A DNA stretch of 18,284 nucleotides from JBBRMY01 sp038230595 (GTDB lineage Bacteria > Bacteroidota > Ignavibacteria > Tepidaquicellales > Tepidaquicellaceae), in assembly GCA_038230595.1 (NCBI GenBank), contig JBBRMY010000041.1, positions 1 to 18,284 of the forward strand, read 5' to 3'. Both the position numbers and the translations under genes were made by a program. The notes below the pieces were generated by a model that did not search any database, was not told the origin of the DNA, and saw only the letters and a program-made list of their open reading frames with translations. Numbering within the stretch: the first letter of the stretch is position 1; each line of letters begins with the position of its first letter. Shown here piece after piece: positions 8,501 through 15,566 of the stretch.

Positions 8501-11165
8501 GCTTATTAATAATGGCACTATAACAAAAAGTGTTACCAATACCAGAACTAATTTTAATCTTGGTTTCACGAACAGCGGTACTGTAACTATAAATACAGGG
8601 ATTATATCAATTATTGTCCCAACCGGAACATATAATCATACAGGTAATTTTAATATTGCATCAGGAGCTTTGATAGAGTTTGGAAATGGGGGCACTGCAG
8701 TTCATAATATTCTCTCAACTATAAACGGTGCTGGTAATGTAAGCTTTATCGGCAATGTAAATTTTCCAGCATCCTCTACATTTAATGTATCCGGAAATTG
8801 TAATTTCATTGCAGGTGTAACCAACTTTAACGGAGGAATGACTCTTACGAATCTTGGTACATTTTCTACAACGGGTGGAACAGCAAATTTTAATGCAGGT
8901 TTAACAATTGCTTATTATAATCCCGCTATAACCATTACGGGAGGCGGTACTTTAAATTTTAGTACAGGAAATACTATCACATTTACTACTATAACTTCTG
9001 ATGCAACACTCAGCGGAAGTGATACAATTAAAGTATCTTCAGCTTTTAATTTTAGTAACGCTGTATTAAGCGGATCAGGTCCTGTTGTGATACTTTCATC
9101 AGCAACTCTTGCAATTACAAATGGCAGCTTTGTATTTTCAAAAACTCTGATCAATAATGGAACTATTAACTGGAATAGCGGCCATTTAAGTGGAATAGGA
9201 ACAATTATCAATAATAATATCTACAATATACTGCCTGCGACAAATTTTAACTGCGGTGTTATTACTGTTAATAATGGAACAATAAATAAAACTACTTCAA
9301 GCTTGATTCTTTTTCAAAGCAGTTTAACAAACAATAATCTTATTAATGTTACGCAGGGTACTTTTGGTGTTAGTACCGGATCAAATATTGGTACACTGGT
9401 TTTAAGTACTAATACAATTTTAGCTGTAAGCGGAGCTTATACTTCTCCGGGCTTAATAAATATCGGATTGTCTGCTGTAATATCAGGATCAGGACCACTG
9501 GATTATAGTTATACTTCATTGCCGAATAATGGGACAATTTCTGTGTCAGTTTTGAAGTTCAGTTCTAATACAACTGTAACCGGTACCGGAGCGATATCTT
9601 CTCCAACATGTACAGTTTTTAATGGGGCTAATGTGCAGTTGGGAACTAATCATCAGTTTTCATTTCTTACAGTTAATTCAGGAGGTACTTTTTCTGTATC
9701 TTCATATACTTTATTCTTAAACGGAAATTCAAATCCAATATCAAACTCAGGAACATTTAATACTACCGGAGGGATCGTAGAGTATAATGGGATCTCGGCT
9801 CAGATCATTGCAACTGTTAACATGTCTTATGCAAATCTTTCTATCAATAATGCAGCAGGAGTAACTTTAAATAATAAGATCACAATTCCGGGGACTGTTT
9901 ACTTTACTTCAGGAAATTTAACTAATTCTGACACTCTCGTCATGGGAAATTTTGCAACAATAAACAGAAAAAATGGAAGTGTAAGCGGTAATTTAAGATT
10001 TGGATCTAACACAAATGTAATCTATTCAGGAACAACAAATATAACCTCAGGGATCGAGCTCCCCGCAGTAGTAAATCAGTTAACTGTAAATAATGCAGCA
10101 GGAATTATTTTAAATAATCCAATCACTGTCAATGATACTCTCTCAGTTCTTTCCGGTTTTTTAAATCTAAATGGAAAAATAATAACACTTTCTTCATCAG
10201 GATACTTAAAAGAAACTCCCGGAAACACTGTCAGGGGATCCTCAGGGTCTCTAACAACAACAAGAACAATTAATGCACCAAATAATCTGAATATCGGAGG
10301 ACTTGGTGTAACCTTTACAAGTGCTTCATCACTTGGTTCCACAATAATTACACGTTCACATGTGGCACAGACGGTGAATGGGGGAAATTCCATATTAAGG
10401 TATTATGATATAAGTCCGGCAAATAACTCCGCACTTAACTGTGATCTGGTATTTAAATATGACAACACCGAAGTGAATGCTTTAAATGAAAATGCACTAA
10501 ACCTTTACAAGTCAACTAACAGTGGAACAAGCTGGACATTACAAGGTGGTACAAGGGATACAGTAAATAATACGATCTCTCTTTCAGGAGTGAACTCATT
10601 TTCAAGATGGACTGCTGCATCGAATGCACTGGCAACAAATCTGAACATTACAGTTATTCCGGAAGGATTATATAACAGCGGAACGAATACTCTAATTTCC
10701 AAAGATTCGGTTACTGTTTATTTGGCTTTAGTAGGTTCTCCTACTGCTTATATAGATTCTTCAAAGTCGATCATCGATTCAGTAACTTTCATAGCGGCTT
10801 CACAATTTAATGCTACACCAAGCGGCACATATTATATTATTGTTAAGCATAGGAATTCATTATTAACATGGAGTAAGACAGGAGGAGAGGCTTATACTAG
10901 CGGCAGTACGATCACATATAATTTTACGATTGCTGCAACACAGGCTTTTGGCAGCAATGAGTCTTTACATAATGGCAAATATACATTAATAGGAGGTGAT
11001 ATAAATCAAGATGGCTTTGTAAATGGAAATGATTTTACCCAATTTTCGCAGCAATTCGGTCAAATAGGATATCTGAGATCTGATCTTAATGGTGATAATG
11101 TAGTAAATGGAAATGATTTTACGATCTTTTCATCAGGCTTCGGAAAGCAATACCAGCATCCTTAA
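5571..11165 (+). CDS. Giant exported repeat protein with C-terminal dockerin-like domain
   Basis: This 1864-residue protein begins with a signal peptide (basic start, hydrophobic core about residues 14-32, cleavage after SFSQ near 36). A short AGDFRSINSGVWSNSGIW segment follows, of the kind that opens many Ignavibacteria surface proteins. Residues of about 60-1350 are rich in Gly, Ser, Thr and Asn, nearly free of charge, and full of alternating NNGTI/SGAGT strings, as expected of a beta-solenoid. The solenoid carries a long repeat of about 254 residues. Around residues 1423-1540 two copies of an NNAAGxxLNN module sit 81 residues apart. A region with LNIGGLGVTFTSASSLG and RYYDI precedes the C-terminal domain. 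The end has two calcium-loop motifs, DINQDGFVNGND (from 1810) and DLNGDNVVNGND (from 1838), a dockerin type I pattern. No T9SS sorting domain is present. It probably acts at the cell surface or outside, as an adhesin or matrix protein; the function is not known. Confidence 0.85.
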   Translation: MILTKILFDLIVKKIFTAFLAVIIVLVLFFNNSFSQSAGDFRSINSGVWSNSGIWQQYNGTTWIAAGSSPTSTAGIININSGHSIDLNGNFTLNDLIINSGATLNILAGDSLNIVHSNSADLTCNGTITGAGNIFLSPGSFSNIQGGTISGTGTFIVPATSFLLFNGSTATISRNISNSGTITWTSGNISGASTIDNNGVFQDSCALNYQWGMPITNNSTFNKYIAASSNTFISSFLNKGTVNVVGGTVSFNASSGTFNHTGNFNVSSGATLGFGSFSTATHNISSVISGAGNLLNSSKLKFQTTSTYNISGNSTFASDTANYPSGMTLTNIGNIISTGGVLNLNSGLVVGAYGSTCSVSGQGVLNFNTGTAFTFSSLTANAFIAGTDTLKVSNSFTAGSGVYTGAGPFILLSGCTSSINNTLITFDKNIVNSGTINWTSGALQGAGTITNNNIFNIQTVSGYSFSLMIINNGTINKTTVNNANSFNFTLTNSGTININIGSIQLNSPSGPTNHTGTFTVASGATLQFGLFGTTTTHNILSSITGAGNVIFSARIKFASTSTYNISGTSFFNGDSAIFNAGMTLTNIGTINNSGGILNLMPGVVIGGYGTNLTMNSGGYVILNTGTTTFTFSTVTSSANITGSDTVKITSTFTCGGGTYSGNGAMILQAGSSSSFTTGSFFINKNLFNFGTVTWNSGNLQGAGSITNNNIFNVQTTSGNSVSIIFINNGTMTKSSFNNENQFSLAFTNSGAIIINAGKISLIAGTGSNTHTGTWTVALGATLLLGNGGTLINNIQSSISGAGTVIFASIVNFTTSSTYNISGTTNIAGDTVNFPAGMNMINIGTITCTGGVGNFNSGLIVGAYNSSITVPAGVLNFNTGTAFNFSSLSTTGTISGTDTIKIASSFSFSGGLYTGSGPIVMQPGCSTLINQFNITCDKNIINNGTVLWTAGGIFGAGTFTNNSAFNIQTAFTYSEGLVLINNGTITKSVTNTRTNFNLGFTNSGTVTINTGIISIIVPTGTYNHTGNFNIASGALIEFGNGGTAVHNILSTINGAGNVSFIGNVNFPASSTFNVSGNCNFIAGVTNFNGGMTLTNLGTFSTTGGTANFNAGLTIAYYNPAITITGGGTLNFSTGNTITFTTITSDATLSGSDTIKVSSAFNFSNAVLSGSGPVVILSSATLAITNGSFVFSKTLINNGTINWNSGHLSGIGTIINNNIYNILPATNFNCGVITVNNGTINKTTSSLILFQSSLTNNNLINVTQGTFGVSTGSNIGTLVLSTNTILAVSGAYTSPGLINIGLSAVISGSGPLDYSYTSLPNNGTISVSVLKFSSNTTVTGTGAISSPTCTVFNGANVQLGTNHQFSFLTVNSGGTFSVSSYTLFLNGNSNPISNSGTFNTTGGIVEYNGISAQIIATVNMSYANLSINNAAGVTLNNKITIPGTVYFTSGNLTNSDTLVMGNFATINRKNGSVSGNLRFGSNTNVIYSGTTNITSGIELPAVVNQLTVNNAAGIILNNPITVNDTLSVLSGFLNLNGKIITLSSSGYLKETPGNTVRGSSGSLTTTRTINAPNNLNIGGLGVTFTSASSLGSTIITRSHVAQTVNGGNSILRYYDISPANNSALNCDLVFKYDNTEVNALNENALNLYKSTNSGTSWTLQGGTRDTVNNTISLSGVNSFSRWTAASNALATNLNITVIPEGLYNSGTNTLISKDSVTVYLALVGSPTAYIDSSKSIIDSVTFIAASQFNATPSGTYYIIVKHRNSLLTWSKTGGEAYTSGSTITYNFTIAATQAFGSNESLHNGKYTLIGGDINQDGFVNGNDFTQFSQQFGQIGYLRSDLNGDNVVNGNDFTIFSSGFGKQYQHP
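6093..9143 (+). repeat. Four consecutive ~254-codon repeats inside the giant protein
   Basis: The marker NxxNSGTIxWTSGxLxGAGTITNNxIFNIQT starts at 6093, 6855, 7623, 8382 and 9144, spaced 762, 768, 759 and 762 bases (254, 256, 253 and 254 residues). Within each period the order is the same: an NHTGxFxVxSGATLxFG segment, HNIxSxIxGAGNV, STYNISG, GMTLTNIG and then FNTGTxFTFSS. The repeat is clear at protein level but diverged at DNA level, so it is an old tandem duplication kept in register rather than a recent DNA expansion. Confidence 0.9.
7533..7541 (+). repeat. In-frame run of nine G in the giant gene
   Basis: The run encodes three glycines (residues 655-657) after TGC. It is by far the longest G run in an AT-rich coding region. 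Gain or loss of one base would truncate the protein at about one third of its length. It could be a slippage-prone contingency site, or a place where the assembly itself is unreliable. Confidence 0.85.
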
Positions 11166-11421
11166 AATAAACTGGAATTTGTAATAAAAATTACGCGCCT
11201 GCCAGTGTTTGAGTTGTGATTATCTGAACATAATTATCAAATAATAGAAAAACAAAGTTAAATGGAGGTAATATACAAAATAGCATATATTTGAATAAAA
11301 TCCTGTAATAGTGATTGTTTTTGAGGGTATATAATACTAATTTTAATAGCTTACAAATTGTTACAGCCTGTTAATATTTCTGCAAGTAACCATTCATAGC
11401 TATTTTACTCTGTTCCTCAAA

Positions 11422-12111
11422 ATGCAAAATAAAGCCAAAGCTGTATTTGTTTTTGCTCATCCTGATGATGCAGAAATAACGTCATATGGGACTATCAGAT
11501 ATTATCTGGAAAAAGGATATTCTGTTGACGTAGTTATTGTAACTAATGGAAATAACGGAATTTCTGTAACCGAAAAAGAAAAAACCGGAAATCTGTATAT
11601 TGAAAATGAAGTAAGAAAGACTGAAACTCGGAATTCTTTCAAAGATATTGATGTAAATATTATTTTTCTGGATATTCCTCAGGAAAAAGTTCTCTTTAAT
11701 ATTGAAATCGTTACGAAGCTTGAAAGTGTTTTGATCAAGCTGCAGCCGGAGATACTTGTCACTCATTTTCTGGACATTACCGGAAATGATCATCAGGAAC
11801 ATTGTGAGATCTCAAAAATTGTCACAAATATTTCCAACAGAATTGACAGCCTTAAATTATTTATGATGGCTGAGCCTATAAAATCATTTAAGTGCCATTT
11901 CGTTCCTAATTATTTTATAGATATTACAAAATATATTGATGCAAAGTGTGAAAGTCTCCAGCATCATATAACCCAAAAAGAAAGATTTTATATGAGTAGA
12001 GAATTTCATCTAATGAGATGCAGAAAGAACGCACTCGTTTTCAATTCATCAGATTTTATTAATGGAAAGTTATACGAAGGCTTTCATATCCAGCGGTCAG
12101 TTTTTCTTTAA
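11422..12111 (+). CDS. PIG-L/LmbE-family deacetylase
   Basis: This 229-residue protein starts KAVFVFAHPDDAEIT; the AHPDDAE motif (12-18) supplies two zinc ligands and the catalytic aspartate of the family. The third zinc ligand is the histidine in NDHQEH (122-127), in the HxxH arrangement usual for this fold. Between them are VVIVTNGNNG (37-46) and the RKTETR helix (65-70), also typical. Relatives remove acetyl groups from N-acetylglucosamine-type sugars or sugar-linked small molecules in the cytoplasm; no signal peptide is present. Family length is about 220-280, so this is complete. It stands alone between the giant gene and convergent genes. A TATATTTG box at 11286-11293 is a possible but distant promoter element. 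The substrate cannot be predicted. Confidence 0.9.
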   Translation: MQNKAKAVFVFAHPDDAEITSYGTIRYYLEKGYSVDVVIVTNGNNGISVTEKEKTGNLYIENEVRKTETRNSFKDIDVNIIFLDIPQEKVLFNIEIVTKLESVLIKLQPEILVTHFLDITGNDHQEHCEISKIVTNISNRIDSLKLFMMAEPIKSFKCHFVPNYFIDITKYIDAKCESLQHHITQKERFYMSREFHLMRCRKNALVFNSSDFINGKLYEGFHIQRSVFL

Positions 12112-12272
12112 ATTTTTTTATATTTATTTCTTTCTCCTTTTTTAGATCTATCCAATATACAATCCAAGATCAGTTCGGAATTTTTGCTTCGCCCCAACTG
12201 CCCCCATTAATTAAAACATTCGAGGGCAAGGATTGGGATGCAGGTAAATTGTAAGTAGGATTTAAAGCTTCC

Positions 12273-12300
12273 GTTGCTTCGCAACAGCCTAACAGGTTGC
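12273..12300. terminator. Overlapping hairpins between convergent genes, possible terminator
   Basis: GTTGC (12273-12277), loop TTC, GCAAC (12281-12285) form a perfect short hairpin. A second GTTGC (12296-12300) can compete for the same GCAAC, giving two mutually exclusive stems. The site lies 4 bases beyond the stop of the minus-strand redoxin gene and 162 bases beyond the deacetylase stop. No long T run adjoins it, so termination is only a guess. Confidence 0.3.
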
Positions 12301-12303
12301 TCT

Positions 12304-12936
12304 TCATCTAAACAATATTTTACAACCTATTGATTTTGTTTCTTTGTTTACGACTTCATTTCCCTCCAACAAATTGTCAACAGCTACTGAAATATAATTA
12401 ACAGTTACCAGTTCCGGTTTTGCAGCATTATCATCGATAGCACCGTTATACTTTACAACCCATTTATCATTTTCTTTCCAGATTACAAATACATGAGGAG
12501 TTCTCTGCGCATTAAAGTTTTTAGCTGTTGACTGATCAGCATCCAGTAAATATGGGAAATTAAAATTCTCATCTTTAGCCTTCTTTTGCATTTCGGCAAA
12601 AGAATCATCCTCCATCTTCAATGTATCTGCTGAGCTGATAGCTATTAATGGTATTCCATATGCCGAATACTTTTCATTTAGATCATTCAGTCTTTGCGGA
12701 TAAAGCTTAGCAAAAGGGCAGTGGTTACATGTGAAAACAATTATGAATCCCTTTGCATTTGGATAATTAGAAAGTGAAACCTTTTTATTGTCAATATTCA
12801 AAAGTTGAAAATCATTTACCTGTCTTTCCGTCAATGGATCATCCATAAATCCCTGCATCATCATGGACAGAATTATACTGGATAAAACAAATGTAAAAGT
12901 AAAAAATCTGCTAAGTGAAATTTTCATTATCATCAT
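12304..12936 (-). CDS. Exported thioredoxin-fold (AhpC/TSA-like) protein
   Basis: This 210-residue protein has an N-terminal hydrophobic signal or anchor (residues 8-27) and a redoxin domain. It contains VFTCNHCPFAKLY (67-79) with a CNHC active site, the cis-proline loop RTPHVFV (145-151) and a further conserved-type cysteine near the end (KSIGCKI, C205). A CxxC redoxin of this type acts in the periplasm on thiols or peroxides. Its start codon overlaps the multicopper oxidase stop as ATGA, so the two are translationally coupled. The first residues are MMIMK, and initiation at the second or fourth codon is also possible. Through the shared promoter at 14655-14685 it should be co-regulated with the oxidase. 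A role in keeping cysteine or copper centres reduced during export is inferred, not shown. Confidence 0.87.
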   Translation of the reverse strand: MMIMKISLSRFFTFTFVLSSIILSMMMQGFMDDPLTERQVNDFQLLNIDNKKVSLSNYPNAKGFIIVFTCNHCPFAKLYPQRLNDLNEKYSAYGIPLIAISSADTLKMEDDSFAEMQKKAKDENFNFPYLLDADQSTAKNFNAQRTPHVFVIWKENDKWVVKYNGAIDDNAAKPELVTVNYISVAVDNLLEGNEVVNKETKSIGCKILFR

Positions 12937-14633
12937 TTTTGCTTTACAAATCTTACAGTGTTTACCAGTTTTGTTCTTTCGTCAGTTAACTGTAAAAAAT
13001 AAACTCCTGCAGCAAGTCCGGAAATATCTAAACCATTCTGTATCTGAGGCTTTGGCAGCATATAGATTGTTCTGCCTGCAGCATCAAATATTCTGATGTA
13101 ATATACATTACTGCTTTCAGTGGAATTCGGAAAAGAAACATTCAGCTTATCCGATGCAGGGTTTGGATATAAAGAAAATTCAGGAAGCTGCTGTGATAAA
13201 CTGCTTATTCCAACAGTTGGACTTTTAACAATGAATTGTCCCATCATTCCGTCATCTTCATGCAAAGCGATGTGACAATGATACATGAAAGGATGCAGTG
13301 AATCTGAGAAGTCATCAAATTTTGCAATGAACCGTACAGTTTCTCCGTTCTTTACAAGAACAACATCCTTCCAGCCTTTTTCATAAGAAGGGGGTGCAAC
13401 TCCGTTCCGGGTTAGAATATTGAACTCAACATCATGTATATGGAAAGGATGACTGAAATTTGATGTACTTGAAATTCTCCAGATCTCTGTATTTGATAAA
13501 AGAACTGAATAATTATAATAATCATAATTAAACAGACGGTGATTTATTACAAAAGCTACACCCGGAATTCCTGCAATATTTGTATCTGAAATTGTCAGAT
13601 TACGTGTTAGCTGAGATGAACCTTCACTAATAAAATTATTTGTAGTAAGTGCTGTTGGTATGGTTGTAATTGGAGATGAAGTTTGAGCTGTTATATTCAG
13701 TCGAAGAATATTAAAATCAATTCTTGCGAGTCCGTTATAAAATAGTGTGCCAACAGGAAAAACATCACCGCCTGGCATTTGTTGGGTTAAAGTAGAATTA
13801 TATGCTTTAAGAGTTACATTTTGACCGGACTGACCTGTAAAGTTAGCAAGAATTTCTATTCTTTCTCCTGTTGACAATAGATATCGAGTAACTGCTACCG
13901 GAGCATCAAGCAATCCTCCGTCTGATGTTATTACATAAAAAGTTCTGTTATCGCTGAAGCCGATATTATAAGATCTTTCAGGACCTGCATCTAAAATTCT
14001 GAATCTTACAACCTGTGCAGGAACATTTGTCTGGGGACGAAGCGTTCCGTTCACCATCATTGAATCACCATAAGGAACATCCTGTATCTGATTTAATGAG
14101 TTGAATCTTCTGTCTGAAAGGGCAAGCGGAATATCATCAATACCATAAGTTCTTGGAAGCGGCAAAGCACTTTCTGTTGGATCGAGAATAATTATAAGTC
14201 CGCCCATTCCCATATTCATCTGATATTCAGTTTCCATGTGAAGATGCGGGTGATACCAGTACAGCCCGGCATTATTTGAAACCTGCCAGTATGGCATCCA
14301 TGTAGTAGAAGGTGGTATTTTTTGATGCGGACCACCGTCCATTATTGCTGGCAGATGCATTCCATGCCAGTGAATAGTTGTTGTATCCTGAAGCTTATTC
14401 GTAACATTCATATGGATATTTGCTCCTTTGTTAAAGATCAGAGTAGGTCCCCACCAATTTCCATTTATTGCCTCAGTAACAGTCTGCTGCCCGGGGATCA
14501 TTTGCTTAAGAGTATCTTTAATAGTAAGATTGAAATTTGTTCCGCTCAATGTGTCAGGGATCCAGAGAGTATTATATTGAGCATATACAGAAACTGAAAA
14601 GATAGAAAAAAGAAGGATCAATAGTTTTTTCAT
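12933..14633 (-). CDS. Multicopper oxidase exported by T9SS
   Basis: From the ATG at 14633 the protein has 566 residues: a signal peptide (MKKLLILLFSIFSVSVYAQ), three cupredoxin domains and a T9SS type A sorting domain (about 485-566, FSLYPNPASDKLNVS to VRFVKQK). All copper ligands are present. The eight trinuclear-site histidines are in HWH (88-90), HPH (128-130), HIH (398-400) and HCH (452-454). The type 1 site is H395, C453, H458 and M463 with normal spacing. It should oxidise Cu(I), phenols or other metals with O2 outside the outer membrane. An in-frame ATG at 14654 exists, but it directly abuts the proposed -10 box (14655-14661), upstream of the expected transcript start, and would put seven polar residues before the signal peptide, so 14633 is preferred. 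It is divergent from the ECF sigma gene and coupled to the redoxin. Confidence 0.93.
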   Translation of the reverse strand: MKKLLILLFSIFSVSVYAQYNTLWIPDTLSGTNFNLTIKDTLKQMIPGQQTVTEAINGNWWGPTLIFNKGANIHMNVTNKLQDTTTIHWHGMHLPAIMDGGPHQKIPPSTTWMPYWQVSNNAGLYWYHPHLHMETEYQMNMGMGGLIIILDPTESALPLPRTYGIDDIPLALSDRRFNSLNQIQDVPYGDSMMVNGTLRPQTNVPAQVVRFRILDAGPERSYNIGFSDNRTFYVITSDGGLLDAPVAVTRYLLSTGERIEILANFTGQSGQNVTLKAYNSTLTQQMPGGDVFPVGTLFYNGLARIDFNILRLNITAQTSSPITTIPTALTTNNFISEGSSQLTRNLTISDTNIAGIPGVAFVINHRLFNYDYYNYSVLLSNTEIWRISSTSNFSHPFHIHDVEFNILTRNGVAPPSYEKGWKDVVLVKNGETVRFIAKFDDFSDSLHPFMYHCHIALHEDDGMMGQFIVKSPTVGISSLSQQLPEFSLYPNPASDKLNVSFPNSTESSNVYYIRIFDAAGRTIYMLPKPQIQNGLDISGLAAGVYFLQLTDERTKLVNTVRFVKQK

Positions 14634-14654
14634 ACAGGAATTAGGTTTAAACAT

Positions 14655-14685
14655 TTAGACGCAGGAAATGTTGAATCCTTGCGGT
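14655..14685 (-). promoter_or_regulatory. ECF-type promoter of the multicopper oxidase operon
   Basis: On the minus strand the site reads ACCGCAAGGATTCAA (14685-14671), nine bases, then CGTCTAA (14661-14655). The same two blocks with the same nine-base gap occur at 15536-15566 on the plus strand before the anti-sigma operon. CGTCTAA has the form of an ECF -10 element; CGCAAGG lies 15 bases before it and would serve as the -35 element. Initiation near 14648 would give a leader of about 15 bases to the ATG at 14633. The two copies are 15/15 and 7/7 identical while the intervening nine bases differ, which argues for functional constraint. Confidence 0.75.
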
Positions 14686-14759
14686 AAATATTTGCAAATG
14701 GAATTATAAAAGTTGATTTAATTCTTTAGATTACTAAACTCAAATCACATTTCATTTTA

Positions 14760-15335
14760 ATGTACTCAGAAGAATCTGAACTTATAGAATCTCTTATAAA
14801 GGGAGATCAAAGTGCTTACAGAAGCATTTATGATCTTTACAGCACATCTGTTTATAATACTGCTATGGGATTTATTACTAATAAGAATGATGCTGAAGAT
14901 ATTACACAGGAAGTGTTTGTTCAGGTTTTCAGATCTGTTAAAAATTTTAAAAAGGAATCTAAGTTATCAACATGGATATATAGAATAACGGTTACTAAAT
15001 GCCTGGATCTTTTAAGAAGCCGCAAAGCAAAAAAGAGATTTGCTATATTTAAGAATATATTCAGCGACCCGGAAAAAGACGGGGAGGAATACTTTATCGA
15101 CTATGAGCATCCGGGAATAGTCGAAGAAAATAGTGAAATGTCCAAGACACTATTTAAAGAAATTGACAGCCTGCCTGCAAACCAGAGAATTGCATTTGTA
15201 TTAAACAAAGTTGAAAAGTTAAGTTATCAGGATATAAGTGAGATAATGGATACTTCGGTTTCTTCTGTTGAATCTTTGATATTCAGGGCAAAAGCGAATT
15301 TGAGAAAGAAGTTGGAAAGGTATTATAGGGAATGA
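14760..15335 (+). CDS. ECF RNA polymerase sigma factor
   Basis: This 191-residue two-domain sigma factor has region 2 at about 8-90, with AYRSIYDLYS (19-28), DAEDITQEVFVQVF (44-57, -10 recognition and core binding) and STWIYRITVTKCLDLLR (70-86). Region 4 runs about 133-187, with LPANQRIAFVLNKVEKLSYQDISEIMDTSVSSVES containing the helix-turn-helix for the -35 element. The length is normal for the group. It is divergent from the multicopper oxidase and followed on the same strand by a small membrane protein and a CnrX-like sensor, so the set resembles the sigma/anti-sigma/sensor trio of CnrYXH. No copy of the bipartite motif found at 14655-14685 and 15536-15566 precedes this gene, and I could not identify its own promoter. 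It has no visible Shine-Dalgarno sequence. Confidence 0.95.
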   Translation: MYSEESELIESLIKGDQSAYRSIYDLYSTSVYNTAMGFITNKNDAEDITQEVFVQVFRSVKNFKKESKLSTWIYRITVTKCLDLLRSRKAKKRFAIFKNIFSDPEKDGEEYFIDYEHPGIVEENSEMSKTLFKEIDSLPANQRIAFVLNKVEKLSYQDISEIMDTSVSSVESLIFRAKANLRKKLERYYRE

Positions 15336-15361
15336 GAAACAAAGCTTAATCAGTGCCCGCC

Positions 15362-15444
15362 GCCGTTGGTGTTTTAGTTCCGATTTATCGGAATGTTCAA
15401 CGCGAGAGCGTTGGATAAGCTTTCACCTCTCAAGGACCAACGGC
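15362..15444 (+). other. Three-stem structured element between sigma and anti-sigma genes
   Basis: An outer 9-base inverted repeat, GCCGTTGGT (15362-15370) and ACCAACGGC (15436-15444), encloses two perfect 6-base hairpins. These are TTCCGA-TTTA-TCGGAA (15378-15393) and CAACGC-GAGA-GCGTTG (15398-15413, GNRA-type loop, extendable by two pairs). As RNA this would fold as a three-way junction. It lies 26 bases beyond the sigma stop. It may be a dispersed palindromic repeat (REP/MITE-like) or a structured 3' untranslated region; a single copy cannot tell these apart. Confidence 0.6.
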
Positions 15445-15503
15445 CATCTGAATGAAAATATTATTGTGATGTCAGCACATTAATTTGAATAACCACCCCC
15501 TAA

Positions 15504-15527
15504 CCCCCTCCTTGAGAAAGGAGGGGG
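15504..15527. terminator. Strong GC-rich hairpin, possible sigma-gene terminator or dispersed repeat
   Basis: CCCCCTCCTT (15504-15513), loop GAGA and AAGGAGGGGG (15518-15527) form a perfect 10-base stem. It is preceded by a partial direct copy, ACCCCCTAA, at 15495-15503. The hairpin ends nine bases before the ECF-type promoter of the next operon and could insulate it from the sigma gene. It has no T tract. C-rich hairpins of this form recur between genes in related genomes, as far as I recall, so a mobile palindromic repeat is the main alternative. Confidence 0.5.
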
Positions 15528-15535
15528 AAATTTAC

Positions 15536-15566
15536 ACCGCAAGGATTCAATCATAACTTCGTCTAA
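15536..15566 (+). promoter_or_regulatory. ECF-type promoter of the anti-sigma/sensor operon
   Basis: ACCGCAAGGATTCAA (15536-15550), nine bases, then CGTCTAA (15560-15566) repeat exactly the two blocks and gap found before the multicopper oxidase on the opposite strand. The predicted transcript start near 15573 leaves a leader of only about 11 bases before the ATG at 15584. An upstream ATG at 15574 is out of frame. The site implies that the sigma factor drives its own regulators and the secreted YHYH protein. Confidence 0.75.

Noticed and set aside
6093..9143. CRISPR array or satellite DNA
   Set aside because: The period is about 760 bases, repeats are conserved as protein and not as DNA, and the reading frame is continuous.
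11482..11802. Antisense frame within the deacetylase gene
   Set aside because: The plus-strand frame has full PIG-L motifs; the antisense product has no recognisable feature.
12226..12250. Third copy of the ECF-type motif (GCAAGGATTG)
   Set aside because: It shares only GCAAGGATT, has no CGTCTAA at the right distance and points between convergent genes.
15394..15417. integron attC-like site (GTTCAAC ... GTTGGAT)
   Set aside because: The two boxes fit RYYYAAC and GTTRRRY, but only eight bases separate them and there are no inner L boxes, so this is just one hairpin of the three-stem element. No integrase or cassette array is present.
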